From: Diploscapter coronatus
Taxonomy: Eukaryota > Nematoda > Chromadorea > Rhabditida > Rhabditidae
Assembly: GCA_964036155.1 (NCBI GenBank)
Contig: OZ038422.1
Span: forward strand, 5,789,201 to 5,853,200
Direction: 5' to 3'
DNA length: 64,000 nucleotides
Positions within the stretch are counted from its first letter, which is position 1. Each line of letters begins with the position of its first letter. Made by a program: the position numbers and the translations under genes. Below are positions 39,101 through 51,361 of this stretch, one piece after another. Below the pieces are notes generated by a model. That model saw nothing but the letters and a program-made list of their open reading frames with translations, did not search any database and was not told where the DNA came from.

Positions 39101-39764
39101 CGCATTTCGGTTGAACTCTTCTGAAAATTCGAATTCGTTAATAAATGCAAAAATAAACAGCCACTCTACAGACAGCTCTTATCCACTTCCACGCCACCTC
39201 CCCTTTGGCAGGCGTTGATATAGGATAAATGAAAAAGTCCTTCGAGAGAGTTGGTCAATGAATCGAGAGCGCAAAGAAACACAAGTGAAAAAGTTTAATT
39301 ATTGCAATGCGCACTTTTTACGGAAGCTCCACACACAATGGTGAGAGATCGACAATAAATTTTGCTTATTATGAGTTATAATTTGCAAATTAATAAGGTG
39401 TGTCTCAAAATTATCGATATATCTTTTTTAATAAAGATAATATAGATCCATTCGCCTCAAGTTGAGAAGAAAAAAATGATCCATGACTTTTTATATCGAT
39501 TACTTGATGATCGAAAATATGCATTTGCTAGGTAATATATTTAATTTATTTTCTCTGAAAATAGAGATAGGAAAATATAACTATTCATTGGAAACATTGA
39601 CCAGCTTAGTGTTGGTGAAAATAGAATGTTTTTGAAATGTTTAAAAGTAAAAACGATAAAAATTTTTTAGAACTCTAACGGGCATGCATATGCGATTATA
39701 CGCAATAAATTTCCAAGATAAGGAATGCGTTGAAAAGTACATTAAACGAGGCAATAATCTCTAA
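36168..39764 (+). CDS. FkbM-domain (methyltransferase-like) membrane protein, 8 exons, 326 aa
   Basis: Exons: 36168-36449, 36889-37005, 37054-37122, 37695-37836, 38073-38147, 38629-38744, 39446-39531, 39671-39764 (327 codons with stop). A single hydrophobic segment at about residues 25-43 suggests a type II anchor. FkbM-family features follow: FWKVIKFAIKDC, the glycine motif ITLGVGHDVNSE, FYGADPMYEIN, FNFAVGAQSG, VVGLTYFI and DDIWIDVEGSEYD, then ICQWNME, and a final MRLYAINFQDKECV. The Gly motif and the acidic D(V)EG motif are where SAM-dependent members bind cofactor. The substrate of the nematode family is unknown to me. The start could also be the in-frame ATG at 36222. An acceptor-like ctag ends 2 bases before the first ATG. 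Confidence 0.88.
39063..39356. repeat. About 294-bp inverted-repeat element in the FkbM gene
   Basis: The left end (tcgatctcttaccattg, then ttccgtaaaagtgcgcattt) and the right end (gcgcactttttacggaag, then caatggtgagagatcga) form arms of about 50 bp. It lies in intron 38745-39445. Confidence 0.7.
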
Positions 39765-40350
39765 CGTTCTTATGGTAAGGATAAGAAACGGCAATCTGCT
39801 TCTTCGTCACTTCGACAAATAAAAATCTACCTGCCAAGAAATGTCATGCATGATATCTTATCATAGAAATAGTACATAAGATTTCGCAAACTCATAGATT
39901 ATGAAGTGGTAGAGAAACATTTATTTTTGATTTTGTATATCGTATTCTCTCTAAACGAAGGGCATTCTCTAATAGTAGGACACCCCCAAATATCAGAACC
40001 ACCTATTACCCAACTCAAATCATCTCAGAAAGTGTTTTATAATGTTCTACGGTTTGTGCTGAGTGGATTTATTCTTAATCTAAAGCGATTACGATCATTA
40101 AATAAGCTATAATGGTTTGAAAAATTGCAATTTTTTAAAGATTAGGGAATTAAAAATAGAAGGACATGCTCTTCAATTAGAGGAAATACGGTATACAATG
40201 ACGAGCAAATATTCGAGTCAAGTATAATTTTTTAAATGTCAAAATTATTTTCATTCAGAACATTTTATGAAATTAGGTGGATTTAGAAGTCTTAAATTGT
40301 TTTGACCCTATGCAAAATTTCAACTATATCAATTTATGATGATCGGACAT

Positions 40351-40800
40351 ATTGAGTACGGTTTTTGCATGGTACTCTCTTTACGTAATGGTTTTGTTTG
40401 GTATAACTCTTGAGTCGAAACCAATTACCTATACCCATAAAACCACCTGCTTTTGAAGGCTAATTTTTGACAATAAATCGAGCTCGGAGTGTAAGACTGG
40501 GCCATTTAACTGCGGTTTACCACTCAGATTAGCATATTTTAGTAAAATCTCAGATAAAGGTGTGTTGGTATCTTACCAAACTTGATACAAAATAAAATCT
40601 TGCATGTTTAACAATCATATAGAGCAAACCGCGTCAAAAATGGTCCAGTTCTACCTCCACAGGGCTCGATTTATTGTCAAAAATTAACCTTCAAAAACAG
40701 ATGGTTTTAGGGGTATGGGTGGTAATTGATTTCGACCCAAGAGTTATACCAAACAAAACCATTACGTAAGGAGAGTACCATGCAAAAATCGTACTCAATT
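40351..40800. mobile_element. 450-bp foldback element
   Basis: Arms of about 140 bp (40351-40488 and 40663-40800) are highly similar reverse complements, beginning attgagtacggtttttgcat. The centre of about 175 bp is unique. No ORF. It lies between the FkbM and sulfotransferase genes. Confidence 0.8.
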
Positions 40801-41546
40801 TAGATGGAACATAAAGAAAGCTATTCAAAAATTAAATAGGGAGATAAAGTTGAAACGTTCGGTATAAATATCCAAATTAAAATGTTTGGACGGATACAAT
40901 TGTCGTTCTTCTGTATGCTAATAATACAGGATTTTTCAAGTAATATTTTCTATTTTGTGTTTTGGATAACTTGTGTAAATTTCATCCAATGAATTTGAAT
41001 AAAGATCTAAGCCGATCAGAATATATAAATATATCTCTTCATCTATTATGTTTCCTATTGGGTTAGAATAGCATGAATAATAAAATAACAGAAAACAAAA
41101 GCTTCTGTTCTTTATTCTTTCATTTTGTTTTATTCTGATGTTAAGAATGTGATTTAAGATCATTGCCAATTGCCTTACCTAGAAATAAATTTTATAATAA
41201 TTTTCCGATAGTGTCTATAAAATAAGTTATTTTTATATTTAACTCCACAAATGAGCTTAATTGCTCGTGTTTGTGATATTGATTCATACTAACTGCTGTT
41301 TTCGAAAGTTAATTGCAGGAGTTGTATATTTGCGATTTTCTCAACAGGCGTTTACAGTGACTGTTGCAAGGTCTGACTTCCTAAGTCTCAACTCTCAATT
41401 CTGTTCTTGTGTGTTTCTTGAATTATGTCAATTCATGCACGGAGTAATTGCTTATCCTGCCTTTATTGGCACTGACAGGAGAAGTAATGCCTAATGAAAG
41501 ATGAGATCAATGGGGGAAATGTTTGTTAATTTAGGAGGGCAGTCTT

Positions 41547-41665
41547 TATCCAGCAGACTATCGTTATCCACCAAAAAGCTTGATGGATAACGACGTAGTT
41601 TGGTGGATAAATACAGAAAAAACTATGTCGTTATCCACCAAAGTTTTTGGTAGATAACAACCTAC
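41547..41665. repeat. Clustered ttatccaccaaa repeats
   Basis: The 12-bp unit cgttatccacca or its complement (tggtggataa, tggataacgacg) occurs about five times in both orientations within 120 bp, so the strand could fold into several hairpins. Function unknown; likely a degenerate inverted-repeat element. Confidence 0.55.
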
Positions 41666-42347
41666 ACTCGATTCTTACCAAAACTGTTTTAGAAGAATTG
41701 AGAGAACAAAGGAATCGAGCGATAGCGGGATGACTGCAGACAAAGAGTCGCACATGCACTGCCTGAGTTACGATTTGATGTTTGGATTTGTTTTTTACAG
41801 TATTAATTTATGGAGAAATAAACTTTATGACATTTATAAATTATCATGTTTATAATTCAAAATTATAATCTGATGTCATATGTAGTAAGGACGATTTTAG
41901 AGCGTTTATTAGTGAACATGGAATGAATTTCGAGATAAACAAATATAATGAGCAAATTAGTGGTTGAGACACGTCTCAATATCAATGCATTTTAATATGA
42001 AACACGATTTCCAATAGATAGCATTCTCAATTCCACTCGTGAAATCTTCATTCAGGAATAATACCTTGTGATACGTTTTAACAGTAGTATTGCAGTATCT
42101 AATATAAAATTTTCTATTTTATTGCATAAATGAATATCTTACACATAACGTTGATCCATGTTCTTTATAACGTCGCTTAATTTTATTAGATATATGAATG
42201 CCATACTTTCATTGTAATTATTTATCAGAGCGAGCTTACGACGAAGCAATTGAGTCGGGCCTAACCTCAAACCATTTATAGCTCTAAAATTATAGACAAA
42301 AATAATTCAGAGAAATAATGAAACTTATATCTGATGCTCAGCAGCTT

Positions 42348-43250
42348 TTAAGAGCCATTCCATGAATAACTAACAAGAATCCGGACAATTGCAAAAGTGT
42401 TTCGGATCCGAACCAAACCCATATGGGTGGATACATCCATGAACCCTAATCATAAAATGGGGATGCCAGGCTCCGCCCCCTAAGGTGGACGGGGTTACGA
42501 GGGAGTCAAAGTTCATGATTTTGACTATTTGAATGTAAGCAGGAGACACAAAGAAAACTTCTTTGTCATAAAAGATTTTTGGAAAATTTAAAAAGGATAA
42601 ATATGGCCATGGAGTGTACTTCCTAAAAATATAATGGTTTAGGGGGATCAGCCACTTGCCAAGTGTGGGAGGGGATCCCAAAGTCAAGTGTGACAAATAG
42701 CAGTTTCAAAAACGTGCATTTTTGCATAAAGTCGACCATAACTCTAAATCTGTTATTTGCCGGCAAAATTTTATTTTATATTTGAATTCTTCCAGTAATT
42801 TTACACCTAATATGCTAAAAATTAGGTCCCAAAAAGGGAGATATCAATAACATTACTATTGTACCAAAGTTAGGCCCCCGATCGAAATTTCAATCTTGAC
42901 TGTTAGACCCCACAATATGTATACCAAATACAGCAAGTGGCTGACCCCACAAAATCTATATATTTTTAGAAAGTATATTCCATTATTATGTTTATCCTTT
43001 TTAAATTTTTTGAAAATCTTTTACAGCAAAAAGGTTTTCTTTATACCTTCTGTTTACAGTCAAATCGTCAAAACTCCCAACTTTGATCCCACCTAGCCAC
43101 GCTCACTTTAGGGGGTGGGGCCTGGTCTTCCCATTTTTGTGAATAAGGTCCATAGGGGTATTTAATATATAAGTTTGGTTCGGATCCGAGACACTTGCAA
43201 TTGTCCGAGCTCCCTGTCAGCTGTTTGGTTATTTATGGAATAGCTCTTAA
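42348..43250. mobile_element. About 0.9-kb foldback element with TTAA ends
   Basis: The left end reads TTAAGAGCCATTCCAT and the right end ATGGAATAGCTCTTAA; the gcggatccgaacc-type blocks further in are also inverted. The inside shares the gtggctgaccccaca and aaaggttttctttatacc blocks with the 6828-8802 element. TTAA at both ends fits a piggyBac-like target duplication. No transposase ORF. Confidence 0.8.
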
Positions 43251-44684
43251 GCAAAAATCAAAGAAGCGTTGGCTTTATACAACAAATCACATACTCTTTT
43301 TAGGTAGATTGTCTCTATTATCATATCGTGAAATTATAGAAATGATGTTTAATGTAAATACCGTTAAAGCATGAAGGCTAGTTTTAAGAATTTGTTGCCT
43401 AGGTATTCTGCCTCTCCTAAAGCTCCTTCATATCTCTTATGAAGATCATAGGGTCAATGAGATCATTTTCAAGCTATTCCTACCTATTACGTCTACACTC
43501 TAGATGATTCTTTAAGATAATATATGAAGAACGAGAAATCGTTATGGTCGGGCGAAATTTCATTCGAAAAAGGCTTGATTTTGTTTGCATACAATTTAAT
43601 AAATCAATGCACATTTTGTAAAGGAAAATTTATCGTTTTCTATACTCTCTTACAATTCAGAATTATAACTTGTAGATAATACTAGAATTCCTCACTTACT
43701 TAGACATTCTAGTTGTCAGCCTTCGGCTGGCAGGTGGATAGATCAATTTATCATGATTGAATACAAACGGACCGAGGTTTCGAAGTTTTCAACCGTTCTG
43801 CCCTACTACTATATCTTATTGTATACATGCCCATTTAACTTTTATTTTTCTGTTCTCATGAGCTATACCACATGAAGTTATAGAATGAACTATAAAAATA
43901 TGTACACATTTCAATATTTAGAATTTTGCGCATAACATAATATGGAAATACTATTATTTGACGAATATGTTGGATTGTTCAACAAAAATTTTGTTGAGAA
44001 ACGCTACACTTTGTCGAATAATGTAGCCCACTTATTTGACGTCACATTCGTTTCATAGAAGTTAGCTTCGTTGAGAGTCATAGAGTAGCACTAGTAGCTT
44101 ATCGAATAGATTTTTAAATTTTCTACGCAGGACATGCCACCAAGGTTGGACGAAATTTCGGTTTTAGAGGGCTTTTGACTGATTTCGATTTCGGTAATCT
44201 GAAAAATTGGATTTCGAGTTTCGAGTTTCCAAAATTTTACGTTTCGTCCAGCCCTGCATGCTACAATATTTTGGTCATTACTAAATAGTGAGGCGATAAT
44301 GATAAATATTGATTTCGTAAATGACAAAACTTCTAAGCCTAATTATTGGATTGGTCAATAAGTTCTGGGATACTTTGCCCCTATGCCCTCTCTCTATAGG
44401 TTAATTTTCTTATGGAACGTGTCCTAATATAAACTTCTAGTATGACTGTAGTTTGAGTCTTATACAAACTGAATCTTAAACACTTTGGAAAAATTATATC
44501 TTTTATAGAGTTCTTATTTTTCGATGATGTTTTCACAAGGGCTGTATATTTTGATGAGCTCAATCGATTGGTATATCGCTTAGGAAATTGCTAAATTTGT
44601 TGAAAATAAAATCGTGCTAGGTTAGGCCGCCCAATGACTGTCCTTGTAGTCCATTGCAAGTGGCTATTTCTGGCAAAATCTATA

Positions 44685-44764
44685 ACTCAAAATCAGGACT
44701 CGAACCTGACCTCCGTATCACCTCTCCGGGGTCCACTTCTTTCTGTCAGCTACACTATATGAGC
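44685..44764 (-). other. tRNA-like sequence (degenerate tRNA or SINE head)
   Basis: On the minus strand the sequence starts GCTCATA, has an A-box-like TAGTGTAGCTG, and ends with a perfect 5-bp T-stem around a seven-base TTCGAGT loop, then TTTGAGT, which pairs with the 5' end at six of seven positions. The D-arm and anticodon arm do not fold well, so a functional tRNA is unlikely. It may be the head of a second SINE family or a tRNA pseudogene. Confidence 0.5.
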
Positions 44765-45187
44765 ATGACCGCCTCTAGCTGGGAGTTATCGGAATTTTAT
44801 GCAACTGAAAACTCATAGATGAGAAGTCCAAAAATCCGAAAAAAAAAAATTGGAAGTGATCATATATAACAGCATTTTATAAAGTCCATCAAGATGAACA
44901 ACTTTTGTGAAAGCACATTGCAAAATAACCACTATGAGATTGCCTAGAATTTTTTCTTTGAGTGTGTTCTGTTTTACAGCAGTAAATGTTCATTCACATT
45001 GGAGTTACGCTCCAACTGCGAATGACATCTATCCCAAGCTGGAAATTATCAGAAATTGATTTTAGATGGTTAAATGCCAAATTTGGCATAGTATAAATGT
45101 ATTAAATTTAATGCACTATCCAACTGATTACACGAGTAAGTTTTTTTTATTTCAATTATGAGCGATCTGAAAGCGTGTATCTTTAAC

Positions 45188-45364
45188 GCGCAACTAACTG
45201 GTTATTGGACTTCGAGCAAGCAAAAATGTTGGCGGAGCTTATACCCCCTTCTTTAGCGACTGTTCTTCTTTCTCCCGCCCAATGGAAAAAAACTCTCGCT
45301 GAAAGGGGGATTAAGCGCCGCCCACTTTTGCATGCGCCAGGCTCAATAACCAGTTAATTGCACT
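45188..45364. repeat. About 177-bp inverted-repeat element, copy B
   Basis: It matches copy A at 27789-27963 along its length and has clearer ends: left gcgcaactaactggttattg, right caataaccagttaattgca. Confidence 0.7.
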
Positions 45365-45723
45365 CTAATGATACCAAAATAGTGAAAATTCGATCGAGAT
45401 CTTCAATATTCGGATTTTTCGCACCCCGAAAGCACTGTTTTGTCCACTTTTGCGATAGACAAATTTACTGTGTCGACCCATGACTCATTTTCTTAAAGAA
45501 TTGATGTCATATGTGCAGTCGATCTAAAGTGAGGATTCCGAAAAAGGGCGGAGCAAATAGTAACCGTGCGAGGTCTTTGCTTTCTCTGTGCTCTCTATTA
45601 ATTCCTCTCTCTCTCTCCCTTCAGTGAGTCAGGTACCCTAGCGGTGGTTTGTTTTTTCACCTGCAGGAAAAAGAATGTTGGCCCACTGAAAGGGGGAAAG
45701 CATGGAGAGGGGAAGAGTCAAAA

Positions 45724-48700
45724 ATGAAAAACGCTGCTGCATCAGCCATCGAAGGGGAGGAGACTGTAGACTCCGCTAGGGATATTGGCAGTGCAAACAA
45801 ATTTGCATCTGCACTGCAATTTTTCGCTCTGTACTACATTCTCAATATTCCTAGACTCCATTCTTCTTTTGGCATCTTCCCTATAAATATACTGTCAAAT
45901 TTTTATGAAATTTCAGAGAACTATCAATGCGAATGCATTCCTATAAATAATTTAAAGAAATTTCTACGATTATTATTAACATCAATAGCCACGATATTAA
46001 TTTGCATATTTCTTCATAATTATTATAATATTTTTGCACTCTCGTCCATAAAATCTTGCCACTCAAGTAATGTAACAAATGCATTTCATGCTGAAGAAAC
46101 AGTGCCTCCATTTGTTGATGCTTGGAGAATGATATTGGTAAGTAAAGATAGAAAAAAGGTATTGGGAGCAGGGTCATGTCTCACAATCAGTTGTCTGCGT
46201 AATAATGAAAAGGAAGAGGAAAAACGAAAGAGTATGGAGCTCATCGCGGGCAGAGAAAACGAAAAATGAGAGAAATTACAGGTTGCAGGTGTCTGCGCTT
46301 ATTCTATTTTTTCATTCCGTGCCCGCGACGAGCTCGATACTCTTTTCTCCTTCTCTCATTTATCATGCGACACCTGCACGCACAGCCCTGAATGAGAGTC
46401 GTTGTAATAATTCAAATTTTTATCGATATCTAGAATTTTTTCCATATCGCTTTTCGAATTCCTAATTAGTTGATTCGAAAATAGCGAATTTCGACTCCAT
46501 ATTTTCATTTCGTCTCGATAAACAGAACAAATCGGAGACCATGTTTCCACATGTTCTCTCTTCTGCTTGTGATAAGTTTTTTTTTTTTGTTTTAATACAA
46601 ATGTATTACTATCATTTCATCTCCACCTGGTCTTTAATACAATTTATGTTCTACTATCATTCAAACGTAATTATGCTTTTAAAGGGAAAATGAGCTTTTC
46701 AGTCATACATTCCACAATATCAGTAATTTTAGACATCAAACAAATATAGGCTAACGACTTGTTATTTGCCAAAATCAGTGTCAACTATAATGGCTGGCAT
46801 TATGTGCTATCTTGAGAAACCTGGAGTATTTAAACAAAACAATGTATCATTTTTCCACATCTGGCCTAACATAGAGTAAGACGAAAGTTATAGATTCAAG
46901 AGGCATTCTATGAGAGAGTCGGACTAACGGGCGGACAACTGCAAAAGTATTTTTAATCCGGGCCAAAACCATATGGGTAGACATATCCCTGGACCCCATT
47001 CACGAAAGAAGTTCTTTTAGGCCCCTTCCCTTTTGCAGGAGCGAGGCACGGTAGCGTAAATCTTTTTGGTTTTCGTATTTTGATAACCGCAAAGAGAGGT
47101 ACAAAAAACCTTTTCTGTATTATATTATTTTTCAAAAATTTTAAAAGAATTACGCTATTGGTATATATGGCTATCTCATGATACGCCATATGCTCGATAT
47201 CAATCAATTGCTAAGTACAGTAGGCGGACTCAGTCAAAACTAGGAGTGTTTCTATCCCTATTTTTCACGGAAAAAAATGCAATTTTTAAGTTTTAGCCTT
47301 AAAAAATTCCGGAATGAAATTTATTTCAATTTTTTTTATCATACTCAGCTATAATAGGATTGAACGAAGCCGAAAAGACTAAATTTGAATATTTTTTGTC
47401 AGTTATCGATTTTTCAACGAATTTTTGAAAAGTAGTGATATTGGTGCAATTTCGAGTTGTGTCGGTTGACGTATGATGAAAAGTGACGGCCCAAATTTTG
47501 CAGCATTCAAATACACTTTTCAATACCTTTTCAACTGTGTATAACACTTGGGGGTTCTCGTATAATTCATTCGTGCCCTTTATAGGTAACTTCTCATAGA
47601 ACACTTCTTTATATATGACCTGGCACGTTCATCATGAAAATTAAAAGAGGCGAAGGATTTTATGGGCGTGGCTTCGCTCTTCCTTTTCGTATGGGTGAAA
47701 CAAAGGACCAGCAGCGAACGCTCTTCTACTCTCCCTTATGACAATCTGGAAACAACATGCCCCATTTTTATTTGGATACAACGCGGTCCTATCTGATCTG
47801 TACCGTACCTCTAGAGAGTCCCCTTCCACAATAGCCCTCAATCTCTGAAGATCATACAGCTTTCCAGAGATTTTTTAATCCCCACGGATCCCAAAATTCC
47901 TCCATCCTTACTTCCCTAAGGAATTTCTCAGTTTTCCATGTTTCCTAGATCCGAAAATTTTCCTGATTGATTGATCCTGGAACGCCTTTGTAAATCCATA
48001 CAGAAGAGAATTTGGAGAGGGGAACCCTCTGGAAGTACCATGCTAATCAGGTAGAGTCGTGCTGTATCCAAATAAAGATGGGGAATGTTGTACCCAATAA
48101 AATGGGACGGGTTGTTTCTAGATAGTCCTCTCTCACAAAAACAGAAGACGAAGGCCACGTTTACAAAATCTTCCCCCGCCTTTGATCTCCATGTTGAATG
48201 TACCAAGCCATACCAAACTGAATATAATTAGTCCTTTCAGACTTTGCAAAGAGAATATTTTGAAAAAGACTCGTATATCAGCATCTGAATTTATGGATAA
48301 ACATAGTCAACATTATCGACAAATTGCAATCATTCGTGATCCGATTGAACGCTTTACAAGTGCATTTGTCCTTATTTGTATATTTCAGTAAGAAAGTGTT
48401 GCTTTTGGAACATATGTAGATATATGCATTTAGGTCAAAGAAATATGATTGCTTTAAATGCAATGGTAGCATAGAATGTGTTATTCATAAAATTTATGAC
48501 CGCTATAGCAATATTCAACAATCCCTTGATAATTTGGATAACCGTTCGTTATTTTTATTAGATTATCACTTCATGCCACAATCATGGTACGTCTTCAACT
48601 TATAAAAATCAAGGGAATTGAATTAGAGGGTGCGAGGCGCCAACCTACTGTATCGCCAACATCCCTGGTTCTATGAACGATTTTTCCCGGGGTTACTTAA

Positions 48701-50323
48701 CATTTTTTTTTTCATAAAATACCGAAATTGTACTAAAAAAGCGGCCCTCATCCTCGTTTCTATTGTCTTTCCCTTTTCCCATGTTCTCGCCTCTTTTTCC
48801 TTTGCGAATGCAAAAATTAGAACTCTCGCTTTCTACCTGAAAGAGTGCCTTACTGTGAGTTTATTTATCATTTTCATGAAGCTTTCGAAAGTTTTAGAAA
48901 TTGAAAAAAAAAGCAACTCAAGTGAATTAATGAAGCTTCAAAATTGAATCTTTTATGAATCTCTTCTCATTAACTTTGCATTAATAATCACCTTTTACGT
49001 GAATAAAACCTTCGCTACCCTTCTTCGGTTCTTTGAACCCTTTTCAATGGTAAATCTTTTCAATTTCAGGTATTGTGGATTTAATCAATATTTGCATAAA
49101 TATCAAATATATATGTATAACGCTGCTAAGAAAGATGAATTCATAGATGATATAACACGTGATTTGAACCACATGGACGGCGTCGATGCAAATGTAACAG
49201 AATATATCAATATTCAATTGAAATGTATGTATACATCTACGTATATAAGTAAATAAAACACATATTGAGCTATGAAGAGAATGTGGATCCTGCAGAGATT
49301 TTGCAAGTGCCTTTCATCAGACCACACCCTTCTTTTCTTCACGCTATTTCCTTTCCTCTCACCTTGCTCTTTAGACTCTGCGAGAACCCACGTTATTTCT
49401 CCATTAATTTCCACGGCTATTCTCTCATGATTTATTCCTTTATCCGATAATTTTCATAGTAACACCATATCTAGGGACTGTAAACTCCGTCCCCTTTCGT
49501 TTTTGCTTTAATTCAAAAGTGGTTATTTCAAACTTCAAAAATAGAAGGGAAGCACTCTTAAAAATGGGAGGTTAAAAAATCAAAATCAGTCCCTCCCTAT
49601 GAACCATCCATAGAAATGAATTTTCACCGAAAAATCTACTCTGGAAGTACGCACTCGCGAAATTTGTACTTTGCAAAAACGTGTTCATCTTGGTAGTCGA
49701 ATTTTGACGAAATTTTTGAATAAAAATCAATTTTTATTCCATTTTTCTTTATCAACGAATTAGTTATAACAAAATTTATTAGTTTGAACAAGAAATAACT
49801 GCAAAATGTTAATTTCGCCAAACCATCTGCGTTCCCTATAACGAGATTTCAATTTTGTAATTTTGTAAGTAAGTCCCCGAAAACAAAACCGAAATTGCAA
49901 TTTCTGGAGATCTCGAAAACGAAACTCCAATTTTGAATGAGCCAAAAATGAAAACGAAATTTCGTCCAGTCTTGATATATACGAGTCAAAGCATTTCAAC
50001 AAAAGTTAATTCAGAAAAAAATATCTGCACTAAGTCAATATGACATATATCATTTGGCGCAAAGCTTTTTTTTCAAAATCTGAGTAAAAGTCGAAAGTAA
50101 TATTTCAGCTAAATTCGCGACACATACCACAACTGGATCTGATGCTCACGAAAATACATGGAATATTCTATCAAGAAGACCAGATTTACTAAAAATTCTA
50201 CTAAATATTTATTATTTCGATTTTAAATTGTTTAATATACCTATTGATAAGTATTATGACTTGATTCGTAATACCAATTGCAATCCAATAGTATCAATTG
50301 ACACTAATTTTAGTGGAAAATGA
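45724..50323 (+). CDS. Carbohydrate sulfotransferase (Sulfotransferase_2-like nematode family), 6 exons, about 408 aa
   Basis: Exons: 45724-46137, 46733-46875, 48241-48387, 48434-48586, 49070-49224, 50109-50323 (409 codons with stop). It should transfer sulfate from PAPS to sugars in the Golgi. A hydrophobic anchor lies near residues 80-97. The PAPS-binding P-loop equivalent is YLPKSVSTIM (about 149-158), and the 3'-phosphate-binding motif is AIIRDPIERFTSAF (about 215-228). Further family motifs are CFKCNGSIECV, LDYHFMPQSWYCGF, TTTGSD and FNIPIDKYYDL. The central exons are certain. The first about 65 residues are doubtful: an acceptor-like tttcag at 45912 may instead start this exon from an upstream one. 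The intron before exon 3 holds two transposon pieces. A homologous orphan exon is at 19178-19398. Confidence 0.85.
46225..46382. repeat. Nested inverted repeat just after the first sulfotransferase exon
   Basis: agagtatggagctcatcgcg and its imperfect reverse complement (cgcgacgagctcgatactct) flank about 60 bp, and a second inverted pair (caggtgtctg and gcgacacctg) overlaps it. It lies in intron 46138-46732. Confidence 0.6.
46899..47240. mobile_element. Half copy of the TTAA foldback family
   Basis: The start (gaggcattctatgagaga, then cggacaactgcaaaa) and inside blocks (accatatgggtagacatatc, ggtacaaaaaaccttttctg) match the left half of 42348-43250. No right arm is present. It lies in intron 46876-48240 of the sulfotransferase gene. 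Confidence 0.6.
47645..48185. mobile_element. About 540-bp inverted-repeat element in a sulfotransferase intron
   Basis: The left end (ggcgaaggattttatgggcg) and right end (gtttacaaaatcttcccccgcc) are reverse complements with gaps, and the inner pair (ccccatttttatttggatac and gtatccaaataaagatgggg) is nearly perfect. No ORF with transposase features. Confidence 0.65.
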
Positions 50324-50439
50324 TTATTTAACATCATATTTAAGACTACGTAAAATTCTATAAGGGTTTTGAGTTATTGTCATAGAACTAGGCTTTTGAC
50401 TGCTCAACTATAAACTTACCGCATTTGTTGTAATTTAAG

Positions 50440-50475
50440 AGTGAATGTCAGGAAAAATCAAAGTCATAAGGAAGG
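50440..50475. repeat. Solo end of the outer element seen at 33490
   Basis: About 30 bases (gagtgaatgtcaggaaaaat onward) match the left end of the 33490-34575 element. The sequence that follows diverges. Confidence 0.45.
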
Positions 50476-50734
50476 GATCCACCGATTTAGCTGATTTTCA
50501 TATTTTGTTCAGTTTTTCACGCTGATTACCATGGTGTGATTTATTTTTCATAAAAATATCGTATACAGGATTACGGTAGCTTAAAGTTTTAACAGACCTG
50601 ATCTCGAGAAAAAATCATAACTTTCTTATTTTTGGATCAAATTGAATGGTTCTTTCTTTATTCGACAGAATTTAATCCATAGATTATCAGGCAACAAAAT
50701 AAGAATTTTTCGACTACTCAGCGAAAATCATGCC

Positions 50735-50925
50735 TACCCGAGTCAATCTGGACGGATGTCGGCACTTTTTGCCGACCAATGCCAATCCGCACGAATCCGT
50801 GTTGATCGGTAATTTTTATCTGGTAAAATCGTCGACCAACTCGGGCAAGTGCCGACTGACTCGGGTCAACTCGGATTGAATTGCAGATCCGGGCGGAGCG
50901 GCATACGGGTCGGCATAATTTTCGT
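50735..50925. repeat. GC-rich block of gactcgg / ccgac repeats
   Basis: A block of about 190 bp, clearly more GC-rich than its surroundings, contains repeated gactcggg, gtcggca and ccgac units in both orientations. It resembles the composition of the 35481-35661 element. No coding potential recognised. Confidence 0.5.
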
Positions 50926-51231
50926 TTAGTTATTCATTAGAACATAATTTAGCTTTCGACTTATTTTTAGTTTTACACTCATGATTAGAACAATTTTACT
51001 TGCTTCATAACGATCAACTAAAGATATTTTATCGATGAAAATAGACGAATCACAGTCGACTTTAAGCAAATTTAACCCTAAATCTGAACAAATCCGATAT
51101 GAAAATACTCGAGTAAAATATGAATTGAGAAAGACACTTCGGAATTAAATCACAAGTTTACATGTTCACAATCGGTTAGAGCAAAGAGATAAGGAATACA
51201 TTTGAATATTCATAGGCTTCATGTGTTTTGC

Positions 51232-51295
51232 TTTTAGGACGCGCGTTCATACTCCGCTCATGTTCACGTGAGCAGAGTATGAGCGTGCCCTAAAA
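51232..51295. repeat. 64-bp near-perfect hairpin in the 3' flank of the RecQ5 gene
   Basis: ttttagg at the left and cctaaaa at the right are the ends of an almost complete palindrome, with cgttcatactc and gagtatgagcg as the main stem. The centre contains catgttcacgtgagc. It lies 67 bases past the RecQ5 stop, so it may be part of the 3' UTR. Confidence 0.65.
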
Positions 51296-51361
51296 CTCCC
51301 AAAAAATAATCAGAAAATGAATGAAAGTTACCTGAATAAGTGATGAGTGCATCGAACAGAA

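Noticed and set aside
41547..41665. CRISPR-like or telomere-like array of ttatccacca units
   Set aside because: Units occur in both orientations with uneven spacing, and this is a eukaryotic genome; no array structure.
43700..43725. Small cagcc-ttc-ggctg hairpin as a terminator
   Set aside because: Five base pairs only, in intergenic eukaryotic DNA; expected by chance.
45724..46269. 206-codon ORF read as a complete single-exon gene
   Set aside because: A good donor at 46138 joins it in phase to the PAPS-binding exon; the rest of the ORF after the donor has no coding character.
48999..49256. ORF starting before the sulfotransferase exon at 49070
   Set aside because: Only the part after the acceptor at 49069 matches the family; upstream sequence is intron.
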